Assembly: GCA_038731975.1 (NCBI GenBank)
Contig: JAVYQJ010000012.1
Span: 1 to 36,248 of the forward strand
Direction of reading: 5' to 3'
Origin: Thermofilaceae archaeon
GTDB taxonomy: Archaea > Thermoproteota > Thermoprotei > Thermofilales > Thermofilaceae
DNA: 36,248 nucleotides
Under the pieces are notes generated by a model. It saw only the letters and a program-made list of their open reading frames with translations. It was not told the DNA's origin and did no database searches. The position numbers and the translations under genes were made by a program. Below, one piece after another: positions 16,043-23,998 of the stretch. The number at the start of each line of letters is the position of its first letter. The stretch's first letter is position 1.

Positions 16043-16861
16043 TCACGGTGGTGCTGGTTCGAGGGGGGTGATTTCGACGTGTCCGAAGCCGATGCTTCGG
16101 GATTTGCCGAGGCCGAAGCGTTCGGCGAAGGCTAGTAGCCGCTTGGCGTCTTCAGCCATGTAGCTGTTGGGGTCGAGGAGCTCGTAGGCTACGTAGCCGG
16201 TGAAACCCCGCTCTATGGAGGGGATGCCGTTCTTCACGGCGTAGAGGACGGTGGCGGGCCTAACGCTGTAGTCGATCTCGCAGAGAGCCCTTATGCCCCA
16301 CCCGTATATCTCGCTAAAACTCCTCTCGACCAAGCCGACACCCTGAAGCTTCAAGTCGTAGGCGAGAAGGCCTAACGCCAGCGGCAAATCGGGGAGGAGC
16401 TTGTACCTCCTCCTCAAGCCCAGGGCTTTGAGCAGCTTACCGCGACCGGGTACGGGGAGGAGCGTGGGGGTGAGGAACCTGACGGTGAACTTCCTGGGTA
16501 GGTTCAGCTTTAGCTCTCTCACGTCGGCGACCTCCACCTGCTCCACCTTCGCCACCATCTCCGCAGCCCCGAACTGGAAGATTACGCTCGTCTCCCAGCT
16601 CCCGGGGGGCTTCTCGGTGAGGAGCGAGAAGCGGGCTTGCAGCTTCTCACCCTCCTTCGCGGTTATGATGCCGGGCTCCCCGTAGAGCTTGTAGAGGGGC
16701 TTGCCCTCCCGGAACAGCACGCTGAAGGACGCCCTCCTACCCAGCCGCGGCTCAACGCCCGTCAACCGGTAGAAGGCTGTTCTCGTCACCTTGCTCGTGA
16801 AGGGCGGTAGCACACAATCCTGCAGAGGGATTATCGTCAACCAAACAGTGAGCGCGTACAC
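16043..16861 (-). CDS. cas6: Cas6 CRISPR repeat endoribonuclease
   Basis: Cas6 cuts the array transcript inside each repeat to leave the 8-nt 5' handle on crRNAs. The 272-residue protein ends in the defining glycine-rich loop RFGLGKSRSIGFGHVEI (Gly250, Gly252, Gly258, Gly260), preceded by AKRLLAFAE, with the two-RAMP architecture usual for archaeal Cas6. VKNGIPSIERGFTGYVAYEL is the conserved region before it. A catalytic histidine cannot be assigned with certainty, which is normal for this variable family. The start is GTG 16859-16861, set by a TATA element 22-30 nt upstream. As the only cas6 in the window it probably serves both type III systems. It points toward the array and diverges from the winged-helix/ATPase operon. 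Confidence 0.9.
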   Translation of the reverse strand: MYALTVWLTIIPLQDCVLPPFTSKVTRTAFYRLTGVEPRLGRRASFSVLFREGKPLYKLYGEPGIITAKEGEKLQARFSLLTEKPPGSWETSVIFQFGAAEMVAKVEQVEVADVRELKLNLPRKFTVRFLTPTLLPVPGRGKLLKALGLRRRYKLLPDLPLALGLLAYDLKLQGVGLVERSFSEIYGWGIRALCEIDYSVRPATVLYAVKNGIPSIERGFTGYVAYELLDPNSYMAEDAKRLLAFAERFGLGKSRSIGFGHVEITPLEPAPP

Positions 16862-16883
16862 GAGTGGAGACTGCAGCAGCCTT

Positions 16884-16891
16884 GATATAAG
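16884..16891 (-). promoter_or_regulatory. TATA box of cas6
   Basis: On the minus strand this reads CTTATATC, centred about 26 nt upstream of the GTG start codon at 16861. It supports a leaderless cas6 transcript and this start codon. Confidence 0.7.
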
Positions 16892-17037
16892 CCCGTCTGC
16901 AAGCGCGAACGAAGCCCCCCTGCTAGCCCCTCGCTGCGCGCAGCTTGCGCGGGACAGCGACCCCCCTGTGAAAAGGTTTGCGGGTGTGCTCGGGTTGTTT
17001 TCTGAGTCAATCCTTGATTCGCCAATACCAGAGAATT

Positions 17038-17050
17038 TTTATATATTAAA
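17038..17050 (+). promoter_or_regulatory. TATA box of the winged-helix/ATPase operon
   Basis: TTTATATATTAAA lies 19-31 nt before ATG 17069, the spacing for a leaderless transcript. The divergent cas6 TATA box is about 150 nt away. Confidence 0.78.
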
Positions 17051-17068
17051 GCCGAGGGTAATTTTTCG

Positions 17069-17779
17069 ATGAGGTTAGCGGTTCCGCCTGCGAGCTTTAG
17101 GGAGCTCTACCTCGTCGCCAGGTACGGTCCCGACAGGGTTGGTCGAAAGGGTAAGGCGATAGCCAGATTTCTATCGCGTTTGGGCCTCAACGGGTTTAGC
17201 GGCGGCGAGGAAGAGTTCGTCGAGTCTCTCCTCTCCTCGCTGGACAAGCTGCGCGTCATGGAGCTCCTCGGTGAGGCGTCAAAGCTGGGGTTCCTCAACC
17301 ACATGGTGCTAGCGGAGGTTGCGGGAAGGTACGGCATCAACCTCTCCGCCTCTTCCGCGCGGAACCTGTTGAAGCTGCTCAGGGAGCTGGGCTTGGTAAC
17401 CCGGTTGAGGAGCTGGCTTGTCTACACCCCCTCTCTGGAGAGGGCCGCGCTTGCTGTGCTCTACTCGAGGGGTGAAGCAAAGGTGAGCGAGCTTGAGAAG
17501 CTCCTCGGGGGCCGGGTTCGCGAATCCCTGCTGAAGCTTTGGGCTGAAGGGCTCGTCGAGATTGAGGGTTGTCCACGATCACCGCTTAAGGGCAAGCTCG
17601 ATCTGCCCCGGGACCTCGCGAAGCATGGGCTTGAGTACGATGAAGAGCTGATCGCCTCCATGGGGCTGCAGGGGCACCCAAGGCTGGAGAAGTTCGTTGA
17701 GCGGGAGACGGGGAGAGTCAAGTACGCGATCCTGCTGAGGGGGGATGACAGGGTGAGGATCGTTGTCCCGCCGGGTTGA
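17069..17779 (+). CDS. Unknown protein with two predicted winged-helix domains
   Basis: The 236-residue protein matches no family that I can name. Two segments look like winged helix-turn-helix units: about residues 75-115 (MVLAEVAGRYGIN, then SARNLLKLLRELGLVTRL) and about residues 123-165 (ALAVLYSRGEAKVSELEKLL, then VRESLLKLWAEGLVEIEG). The N-terminal 70 residues are helical and charged. The C-terminal part (VKYAILLRGDDRVRIVVPP) looks like beta strands. No CARF motif is seen, so it is not an obvious Csa3. Its ATG has a strong TATA box 26 nt upstream, and the ATPase gene starts 4 nt after its stop, so the two are almost certainly co-transcribed. A DNA-binding partner or regulator of the ATPase is an inference. 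Confidence 0.7.
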   Translation: MRLAVPPASFRELYLVARYGPDRVGRKGKAIARFLSRLGLNGFSGGEEEFVESLLSSLDKLRVMELLGEASKLGFLNHMVLAEVAGRYGINLSASSARNLLKLLRELGLVTRLRSWLVYTPSLERAALAVLYSRGEAKVSELEKLLGGRVRESLLKLWAEGLVEIEGCPRSPLKGKLDLPRDLAKHGLEYDEELIASMGLQGHPRLEKFVERETGRVKYAILLRGDDRVRIVVPPG

Positions 17780-17783
17780 AACC

Positions 17784-19595
17784 ATGCTAAAGGACCTGGA
17801 GAGCAAAATAGAGATTCTGAGAAAGAACCTTGATGAGGATGAGCTGGAAAAGGTGGTGGCCACGTGGAAGCAAGGACGGTACCTTGACCTACCTCTTGAG
17901 AGCGCAGAGCTCCTTCTCGTTAAGGCTGACTACGTCCGCGAGCATGTGGAGCAAGCGGTTCGAAGGCTCTTGAGGCACCTTAGCTCGCGCTACGGTGGAG
18001 TGGACATATTCTCGATACGATCCCCGCGCCATGCCTACGGGACAGGGAAGTCCCAGATGGCCGTCCTCATCCGTAATCAGCTGAGGGATCGGGGAATCCC
18101 GACCGAGTACCTGGCCGTCGGCGTCAGCAGTGTGATGAGCGGGGACTTCAGGAGCCGCCTGTGGGGGTACAGCGGGCTGAAGGAGGCTGTAATCTTCATA
18201 GACGAGGTCGATCTTCTCTTCTCCCCAGAGCTGAAAGAGGAGGATCAGAGGAAGCTGCTGGAGGCGTTCGCGAACATTGTGATTGAGTACAGCGAAAGCC
18301 TCTCGGCGCGCGGCGATGTGCATCAGGCTCTCGTGCTCGTGCTGAGCTACAACGCTGAGCGGAGGATCGAGGAGTTCGCGTCGAGCCGGCTGAGTAGGAG
18401 GCTGATGCAGGTGCTCCTGAGCGTTGATATCCCATTGTCGAGGGAGGATTTCCGGGAGCTGTTGACGACAGTTTCGGCCCTTTACGCCCACCGTCACAGG
18501 TTGAGCGGCCTAGCGCTTTGGCCACTGGTATGCTTCATTAACAGTTACACGAGCTTCCTCGAGAAGGGTTTTAGGGACAGGTCGATCGGCGAGATCGTAA
18601 CCACCTCTATGAAATACACGCAAATGTTCTGTGAGGGGCTTTCAGCGGTGCGCAGAGTTTCGGAGCAGAACGTCATAGCGATGTGCGGAATACTGCAAAG
18701 GCCGTCCCCACAGCTCGGCTCAGTTGTAGAGCAGATAGTCAAGGAGATTTTGGCCAAGCTCGTCCCTAGGTATGAGGTGGAGCTGCCGGAGCAAATGCTT
18801 TCGGTGACCTGTACTTTCTCCAGCAGTAGTATCGACGTAAGCGGGTTTAGGACAGACTGCTTTTACAGCATAAAGCTAGGAGCGATCGAAGTGGGGAAGT
18901 GCCTCATCGAAGTCACAGCGGCCCGCGAGCTCGATAGCAGGAAGCGGGAGCAGCTGGAGAGGTTCGCCAGCAGGTACCCCACTCTGCTCATACACCTCCT
19001 TGAGGGTTTCGAGAAACTGACGGATTACGAGGAGGAGGGCGACTTGTACACCATCAGGATTGACCTTGAACCCTTCAAGTACCCGGCGGCGCTCCGGGAG
19101 TTTGCGAGGGAGCAGGCAGACGCCTTGGCCTACGAGCTGGCGAATGATCTCAAGCTAGGCGACTCGATCATAGCTTTCCTGAGGAGGAACTCTATCTCTC
19201 TGGCATACAGCTGGCTCGCTCAGCAGAAGGTGAGGGAGGCGCGGGCAGCGCCGACTCGCGCGGAGGCGGAGAGGAAGCAGGCGGAGGCTGTTGGGCTGAT
19301 GCTGCGAAGCTTCATCGAAAGGCTCGGTTTCGCAAGTGTTACGAAGAGGAGAAAGGATACCGTGAGGAACTGGTTTGCCGAAATCCTGAGATCGTCCCTC
19401 GGTTACATTGAGGATTCCGTGCTTGAGTTCCTGCTCATCGAAACGATGAACGGTTGGGCAAGAGAAGGACTCTGCCGCCTCACGGCAAAAGAGGTGCATA
19501 GGACGGACTTGTGGAACGATGAGCGCGCGCTAAAGATAGCCTATGACGTCATTACACCAGTGCTACAGAGTAAAACACGCTCACTCGACATGTAG
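17784..19595 (+). CDS. AAA-type P-loop ATPase of unknown role, with a possible nuclease-like C-terminal region
   Basis: The 603-residue protein carries Walker A in SPRHAYGTGKSQ (Lys89 and Ser90 counted from ATG 17784) and Walker B in AVIFIDEVDLLFSPE (Asp140, Glu141). SYNAERRIEEFASSRLSRRL follows, with arginines in sensor or finger positions. This is the plan of archaeal AAA/Orc-like or conflict-system ATPases, not of a transporter. After about residue 340, FRTDCFYSIKLG followed by KCLIEVTAARELDSRKREQL vaguely resembles a PD-(D/E)xK nuclease core, but the lysine is not in the usual place. The C-terminus is helical. ATG 17784 is preferred over TTG 17763, which would overlap the preceding gene. 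It forms a two-gene operon with the winged-helix protein. Function unknown. Confidence 0.78.
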   Translation: MLKDLESKIEILRKNLDEDELEKVVATWKQGRYLDLPLESAELLLVKADYVREHVEQAVRRLLRHLSSRYGGVDIFSIRSPRHAYGTGKSQMAVLIRNQLRDRGIPTEYLAVGVSSVMSGDFRSRLWGYSGLKEAVIFIDEVDLLFSPELKEEDQRKLLEAFANIVIEYSESLSARGDVHQALVLVLSYNAERRIEEFASSRLSRRLMQVLLSVDIPLSREDFRELLTTVSALYAHRHRLSGLALWPLVCFINSYTSFLEKGFRDRSIGEIVTTSMKYTQMFCEGLSAVRRVSEQNVIAMCGILQRPSPQLGSVVEQIVKEILAKLVPRYEVELPEQMLSVTCTFSSSSIDVSGFRTDCFYSIKLGAIEVGKCLIEVTAARELDSRKREQLERFASRYPTLLIHLLEGFEKLTDYEEEGDLYTIRIDLEPFKYPAALREFAREQADALAYELANDLKLGDSIIAFLRRNSISLAYSWLAQQKVREARAAPTRAEAERKQAEAVGLMLRSFIERLGFASVTKRRKDTVRNWFAEILRSSLGYIEDSVLEFLLIETMNGWAREGLCRLTAKEVHRTDLWNDERALKIAYDVITPVLQSKTRSLDM

Positions 19596-19805
19596 GTGGG
19601 GAGAACCTTCCATTCAGCGCTCGTTAAACCTCAACGGACTTCAGGCTCCCGCAGGACACCCCCGCGCCGGATACTCGAAGGAAACCACGCCGCTGGTGGT
19701 GCATCGCGCAAGTTGCGTGAGAACGTGAATCCGGTCGCGTAACGATTAACGGATTTCGCGGGCTCCCCCGATTGTATCGTCAGCCAACGGTGTTAACCTT
19801 CAATG

Positions 19806-19814
19806 CTTATAAAT
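19806..19814 (+). promoter_or_regulatory. Probable TATA box upstream of the FAD oxidoreductase gene
   Basis: CTTATAAAT lies about 60 nt before ATG 19871. It predicts a 5' leader of roughly 35 nt that ends in GTGGAAGG (19854-19861), a fair Shine-Dalgarno match 9 nt before the ATG. Confidence 0.55.
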
Positions 19815-19870
19815 TGGCGGGTACAAAGTGCTCGGTCCTGAGATTGGGTAGTAGTGGAAGGATTCCGGGT

Positions 19871-21919
19871 ATGGTTTACATAATGTTCTCATTCATCCCT
19901 TGGATCATCTACTGGGTGTTAACCGGTTTGGGCTTGCCCATCGGGGTTCTCCTATCGCTGGCCGCTTCCCTCCTCCTTCTGGTGCCGCAGGTTTTGAGGA
20001 GGAATTTCTACTTTATGGATGTTTTCAGCTTCTTTTACTTTCTCGTGGCTTCCATGGTGACTTTCCTGCTTGGGGTGGGCTTCTTTGTGGAGTACAGCGG
20101 GTTCGTGGGCTACTCGGCTCTCTCGCTGATGGCTGCGTCCTCTATTGCCCTCGGTGTACCGTTCACGCTTCAGGTTTCTAGGCGGGATTGGCCGGAGGTG
20201 TACTGGAGGGATAGGGCGTTCCTGCGGATCAACAACCTTGTTTCAGCCGCGTGGGCGCTTGTCTTTACCACCAACGCGCTGGTCTACCTGCTCCTCAAGC
20301 ACCCTTACAGCACGGCGGTTTCGAACGTTCTCGTGGTGTTGGGTACTGCTTTCTCGGTGGTGTTCCCGGCGAGAGCTTCAGCCTTCTTCGTCGCGAAGAG
20401 GTACGTGGAGCCGCTTGAGAGGTTCGATTGGAAGGTTCGGGTGAGCCCCGGCGCCTCCAAGGGTGAGGATGAGTACGACGTTGTGATCGTGGGGGCGGGC
20501 ATCGGAGGGTTGGCGTGTGGCAGCTTGCTGGCGAAGTGGGGGTACAGGGTTTTGGTGGTGGAGCAGCACTACCGGGTTGGAGGCTACTGCTCCTCGTTTA
20601 GGAGGCTGGGGTTCACGTTCAACACTGGAGTTGAGGATGTGAGCGGGCTTTGGGGGAAGGGACCCATTTCGTACCTGCTCCGCGAGCTGGGGTTGGAGAA
20701 GGAGGAGCTGTTCGTGAGGAACAGGACGAGGTTCATCTTCAAGGGAAGGATCATCGAGGCGGAAGGCTTGGAGGAGTTCGTAGAGAAGCTATCGGAGCTG
20801 TTCCCCCACGAGAGGGATAACGTGGCCCGCTTCTTCGAGAATGCTCGATGGGCGTACGAGGAGTGCTACCGGGAGGCCGAAGTTTACGGCGTACCGCTCC
20901 CGGGCGAGTTGATCGCGAAGGTTTTCGGAGTAGAGAAGCTCGTGGACTACCCGAGGGAGCACCCGCACTTCTACGATTGGATGAGTAAGACGTACAGGCA
21001 GAAGCTGGACGAGTACTTCAGGGATGAGGATTTGAAGCTGCTGTTGAGCGCGTTGATCGGCTACGTCGGCGCAGAGCCGGAGAAGGTTTCCGCGGCGAGC
21101 GCTCTCACTGCCTGCGTCTCCTACTACCTGCACGGAGGCTACTACCCGAAGGGGGGAGCCCAGAGGTTTGCGAACAGCTTGAGGGATGCCATCGAGAGGA
21201 ACGGGGGGCGGGTTCTGGTTCGGCAGAGGGTTGACAGGATCCTCGTTGAGAACGGGGAGGTGAAAGGGGTTGCCGCGGGGGGTAGGGTTTTCAGGAGCAG
21301 CGTTGTGGTCGCCAACGTGAACGCCAAGACTGCTCTCTTGGAGCTCGTTGGGGAGGAGCACCTGGGTAGAGAGCACGCGGGCTACATCAGGGGGTTGAAG
21401 ATGTCCCCATCGGCTTTCATGGTCTTCCTGGGGGTTGACATGGACCTATCGGGCTACCCGACGCTCATCAAGGATCTGGACGGGGGCATCGGGGTAGTCA
21501 TAAACTCCAACGCGGATCCCTCCCTCGCGCCGAAGGGCATGGCCAGCGTCACCATCATAACGCTGGCGAACTACCACGATTTCCCCCCGAGAGGGACGGA
21601 GGAATACCTGAGGAGGAAGAGGGAAGTTGCAGACGAGCTGATCCTGAGAGCGGAGAAGGTCATCCCGGGCTTGAGCGAGCGCATCGTTGTCCGGGACGCA
21701 GCGACGCCGAAAACCTTCGAGAGGTACACTTCGATGCCGGAGGGTGCGATCTACGCGTTCGACCAGTCGATTGAAACCCGGAGGCCCTTCTTCAAGACGC
21801 CCATTAAGGGGTTGTACCTCGTCGGTGCATCAACTTTCCCCGGCGGCGGGGTAGAGGCGGTCGTCATCTCCGGGATCATCTGCGCGAACGATATACGCGG
21901 CTGGAGGCTTGAGCGGTAA
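19871..21919 (+). CDS. Membrane protein fused to a phytoene-desaturase/carotenoid-isomerase-like FAD oxidoreductase
   Basis: The 682-residue product has two parts. Residues 1 to about 190 hold about six hydrophobic helices (for example IGVLLSLAASLLLLVPQVL and VFSFFYFLVASMVTFLLGVG). From about residue 200 a Rossmann FAD-binding domain begins with VVIVGAGIGGLACGSLLAKW (Gly208, Gly210, Gly213), continues with VVEQHYRVGGYCSSF, and ends with IKGLYLVGASTFPGGGVEAV, the C-terminal FAD signature of phytoene desaturase, CrtISO and retinol saturase relatives. Such enzymes reduce, desaturate or isomerise long isoprenoids, so a membrane isoprenoid or carotenoid substrate is plausible but not shown. ATG 19871 fits a Shine-Dalgarno site and starts just before the first membrane helix. 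No CRISPR link is evident. Confidence 0.85.
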   Translation: MVYIMFSFIPWIIYWVLTGLGLPIGVLLSLAASLLLLVPQVLRRNFYFMDVFSFFYFLVASMVTFLLGVGFFVEYSGFVGYSALSLMAASSIALGVPFTLQVSRRDWPEVYWRDRAFLRINNLVSAAWALVFTTNALVYLLLKHPYSTAVSNVLVVLGTAFSVVFPARASAFFVAKRYVEPLERFDWKVRVSPGASKGEDEYDVVIVGAGIGGLACGSLLAKWGYRVLVVEQHYRVGGYCSSFRRLGFTFNTGVEDVSGLWGKGPISYLLRELGLEKEELFVRNRTRFIFKGRIIEAEGLEEFVEKLSELFPHERDNVARFFENARWAYEECYREAEVYGVPLPGELIAKVFGVEKLVDYPREHPHFYDWMSKTYRQKLDEYFRDEDLKLLLSALIGYVGAEPEKVSAASALTACVSYYLHGGYYPKGGAQRFANSLRDAIERNGGRVLVRQRVDRILVENGEVKGVAAGGRVFRSSVVVANVNAKTALLELVGEEHLGREHAGYIRGLKMSPSAFMVFLGVDMDLSGYPTLIKDLDGGIGVVINSNADPSLAPKGMASVTIITLANYHDFPPRGTEEYLRRKREVADELILRAEKVIPGLSERIVVRDAATPKTFERYTSMPEGAIYAFDQSIETRRPFFKTPIKGLYLVGASTFPGGGVEAVVISGIICANDIRGWRLER

Positions 21920-22249
21920 CGTGAGAGACCGTTAACGGCTCGATCCGTGAGGCGTAGGAGCCGGGGGGCTGTTTCAAAACCTATCAAAGGGTACGCTCGA
22001 TCCATGTTGGGGCGTAACGCTTTTTGCTGCGGGATGAGTTTCATTGTGTGGAAAAAAGGAAGAGTAAAAGGCGGAGGAAGCGCCGTAAGGGGGATGAGTG
22101 CGACGACGGTTTCTTCATGCGAGCTGGGATCGCAATCGCATCCCAAGCCCGGGCGGTTTGAAGGATGAGGGGACGCGCTCGCCGAAGGCGTCGACCCCCA
22201 TGCGAGGGTGTTGAATCACCCCTTGTTAAGCTTTGGAGCCTAGCGGGCT
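21920..22249. other. Non-coding interval after the FAD oxidoreductase gene
   Basis: No supported gene is seen. A short imperfect hairpin, GGGAT paired with ATCCC around 22127-22145, lies in the middle. It is too weak to call a terminator. Confidence 0.35.
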
Positions 22250-22627
22250 TCACTGCGCTGGCCTCGTCTGGAGCTTGCGTAGGTCGAGCTTGACGCCCTT
22301 TTCCAGGGCTTCGGTTACGACCACCTTCCTGCCCTTGTACTTCTCCAGCTGCTCGGGAGTGTAGGGGAACATCTCCAGCGTGAAGGATCCGTCCCAGAGC
22401 CTGCTGAGGAGCTCCATGTTCTCGATGAAGCTCCTCCCCCTGAACTTCTCTGAGACGACCACCATGTCGAGATCGCTATCTGCCAGCGGGGTGCCGTAGA
22501 CTCTCGAGCCGAAGAGGTAGACCTCTCTGACGTCGAGCTCATCCTTCAAGCGCTTGAGGAAGGCTAGGAGCTCCCTCTTCTGCTTCTTCGAGAGCCGCAC
22601 CCTGTCGAGCTCAGGGAAGGTTTCCAC
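22250..22627 (-). CDS. MNT-type nucleotidyltransferase (HEPN-MNT antitoxin)
   Basis: The 125-residue protein has the minimal nucleotidyltransferase signature REVYLFGSRVYGTPLADSDL followed by DMVVVS: G-S-R with the D-x-D metal pair. Helices EDMELLSRLW-like and EQLEKYKGRKVVVTEALEKG follow (the first reads ENMELLSRLW). It is the antitoxin half of a HEPN-MNT pair. The start is GTG 22625-22627, overlapping the true reading frame of the upstream HEPN gene, whose restored stop is at 22611-22613. All catalytic positions are present, so it should be active even though its HEPN partner is frameshifted. Confidence 0.87.
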   Translation of the reverse strand: METFPELDRVRLSKKQKRELLAFLKRLKDELDVREVYLFGSRVYGTPLADSDLDMVVVSEKFRGRSFIENMELLSRLWDGSFTLEMFPYTPEQLEKYKGRKVVVTEALEKGVKLDLRKLQTRPAQ

Positions 22628-22998
22628 GGCTCCTCACCCACTCTAGGACCCTCTGGGCCGCTGCAAGGCACCTCTCGCAGATCTCCCTCGTGTACGCTTC
22701 GCTGGGCACCGTGTTCGCCGCGTTGGGGTACCTCGCCACCGTGTAGTGGGGGGTTTAGGATCCTCAGCTCGTCCATCACCTCCTCGGCGTCGAGAGCCTT
22801 CCCGAGCTTCACGAGGTCCTGGCCCCTGGGAGGGAGCCCCGCCTTCATAGCTATGTAGAGGGCCTTCAAAGCCTTCTCCGCCGCTTGGTGGCAGAGGAAA
22901 GCGGCTACGCTGTACTCCTCCATATCGAAGTTCTTCCTAGCCTGCCTGAGATTGTGTTTCGCTTCGCTCCACCAATCTAAGGCCTCCTCCCTTACCAC
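22611..22998 (-). pseudogene. HEPN toxin gene with a one-base frameshift in a C-tract
   Basis: The frame starts at GTG 22996-22998 with VREEALDWWSEAKHNLRQA and YSVAAFLCHQAAEKALKALY, typical of small HEPN toxins. After MDELRILNP the frame leaves the family. Dropping one C from the CCCCCC run (plus-strand G run near 22747-22752) restores NPHYTVARYPNAANTVPSEA and then REICERCLAAAQRVLEWVRS, ending at TGA 22611-22613 and overlapping the MNT start. So either the toxin is inactivated by slippage in a homopolymer, it is phase-variable, or the base count is a sequencing error. A TTTAAA promoter lies at 23023-23028. Confidence 0.85.
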
Positions 22999-23022
22999 TC
23001 AGTCATAACCCGACCCACGAGG

Positions 23023-23028
23023 TTTAAA
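23023..23028 (-). promoter_or_regulatory. TATA-like element of the minus-strand HEPN-MNT pair
   Basis: TTTAAA sits inside the palindrome GGTTTAAACC, 25-30 nt upstream of GTG 22998, consistent with a leaderless transcript. Confidence 0.55.
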
Positions 23029-23243
23029 CCTGCTTTTACAGCATTGCGTAGCCTAACGGGGCTTGCGCTCAAGCCGACCCCCGGAGCGGGGAACACGCTT
23101 CAGAATTCGCCTCGGAAGCCTCACCCGCCGAGAAGCATTCTACGCTCGGATCCTACACTCCAAGTAAATTCTCAGCAAAGCATACACTCCCTATGGTTTC
23201 ATCCAGAAGGATTCCGGCTTTTCAAGGCGCGGCCTGTAGCGGA

Positions 23244-23249
23244 TTTAAA
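23244..23249 (+). promoter_or_regulatory. TATA-like element of the plus-strand HEPN-MNT pair
   Basis: TTTAAA lies 24-29 nt before GTG 23273. Together with the element at 23023-23028 it makes a divergent promoter pair about 220 nt apart for two HEPN-MNT modules. Confidence 0.5.
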
Positions 23250-23272
23250 GGAGGGTTCGCTCTGAGTGTGAG

Positions 23273-23667
23273 GTGGGTAGACTGAAAGGTGTAGGGCTTC
23301 CTATGGAGTGGGTGGAGAAAGCGGAGGTTTTTCTCGGGGATGCGGAGAGGCACTTGGCGGAAGGGCACTTATGGCTTACGTGCTTCGAGTCCCACCGGGC
23401 CGCTGAACTGTACTTGAAATCCCTGATAGTAGCGGTGGGGCTCCACCCTGCACGCGCGATTTGACGGAGCTGCTTGAAGCTCTAAAGAGGGTTGGCTTCA
23501 CCGCGGGTGAAGGTATCGTGATCGCATCGGAGATCCTGACGCCCCAATACGCCCTGTCCCGGTGCCCGGGGAAGCGCGCCATAAGCTACACGAGGGAGAG
23601 GGCGGAGAGGTGCTTGAAATCGGCTAGGTCTATTATCAACTGGGTGAAGGAGGTTGCCGACCCGTGA
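23273..23667 (+). pseudogene. HEPN toxin gene with a frameshift at the RHDL motif
   Basis: The first part, MEWVEKAEVFLGDAERHLAE and SHRAAELYLKSLIVAVGLHP, is a HEPN N-terminus. The frame then ends at TGA 23462-23464, after PARAI. The other frame resumes with DLTELLEALKRVGFTAGEG, YALSRCPG and RAERCLKSARSIINWVKEVA and stops at 23665-23667. The break falls at the conserved R-H-D-L motif: CGC, two bases, then GATTTG, so one base seems to be missing and the histidine codon is destroyed. The start is GTG 23273 by its TATA spacing; ATG 23303 is an alternative. The downstream MNT gene is intact. Confidence 0.82.
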
Positions 23668-23998
23668 CGAACTCGGGCTGCGCCTGCTCCAGGAGGCGGC
23701 AAAGAGGGTAGCGGAGTGGCAGGAGGCGTTCGAGCAGTACGTTGAGGAAGTGCGTAGGAGCGGGCTGGTGAAGGAGCTCTACCTCATCGGCTCCAGAGCG
23801 AGGGGGGAGCACCTCCCCTCCAGCGACTTCGACCTCCTGGCAGTCGTGAGCAGGGGTGCGGATCCGTTGGAGGTGGCCGAGAAGCTCAGGTTGCTGAAGA
23901 AGAGGAGCTTCCCACTGGATATCGTAGTCCTAACAGAGGAGGAGTTGGAGGACCCCATCTACAGCGAGATGCTCAGAGGAAGGAAGAAGCTCCTGTAG
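23654..23998 (+). CDS. MNT-type nucleotidyltransferase (HEPN-MNT antitoxin)
   Basis: The 114-residue protein has the nucleotidyltransferase motif KELYLIGSRARGEHLPSSDF followed by DLLAVVS, with G-S-R-A-R-G and the D-x-D metal pair, and a later FPLDIVVLTEEEL strand. It begins with a helical segment RLLQEAAKRVAEWQEAFEQY. TTG 23654 is used as the start; it overlaps the HEPN remnant by 14 nt. The antitoxin looks intact although its HEPN partner is frameshifted. Confidence 0.85.
   Translation: MPTRDELGLRLLQEAAKRVAEWQEAFEQYVEEVRRSGLVKELYLIGSRARGEHLPSSDFDLLAVVSRGADPLEVAEKLRLLKKRSFPLDIVVLTEEELEDPIYSEMLRGRKKLL

Noticed and set aside
17069-17779. Csa3-type CARF regulator next to cas6
   Set aside because: Two winged-helix segments are visible but no CARF motif; position alone is not enough.
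22127-22145. GGGAT...ATCCC hairpin as terminator of the FAD oxidoreductase gene
   Set aside because: Only a 5-bp stem, with no T-tract and more than 200 nt after the stop.
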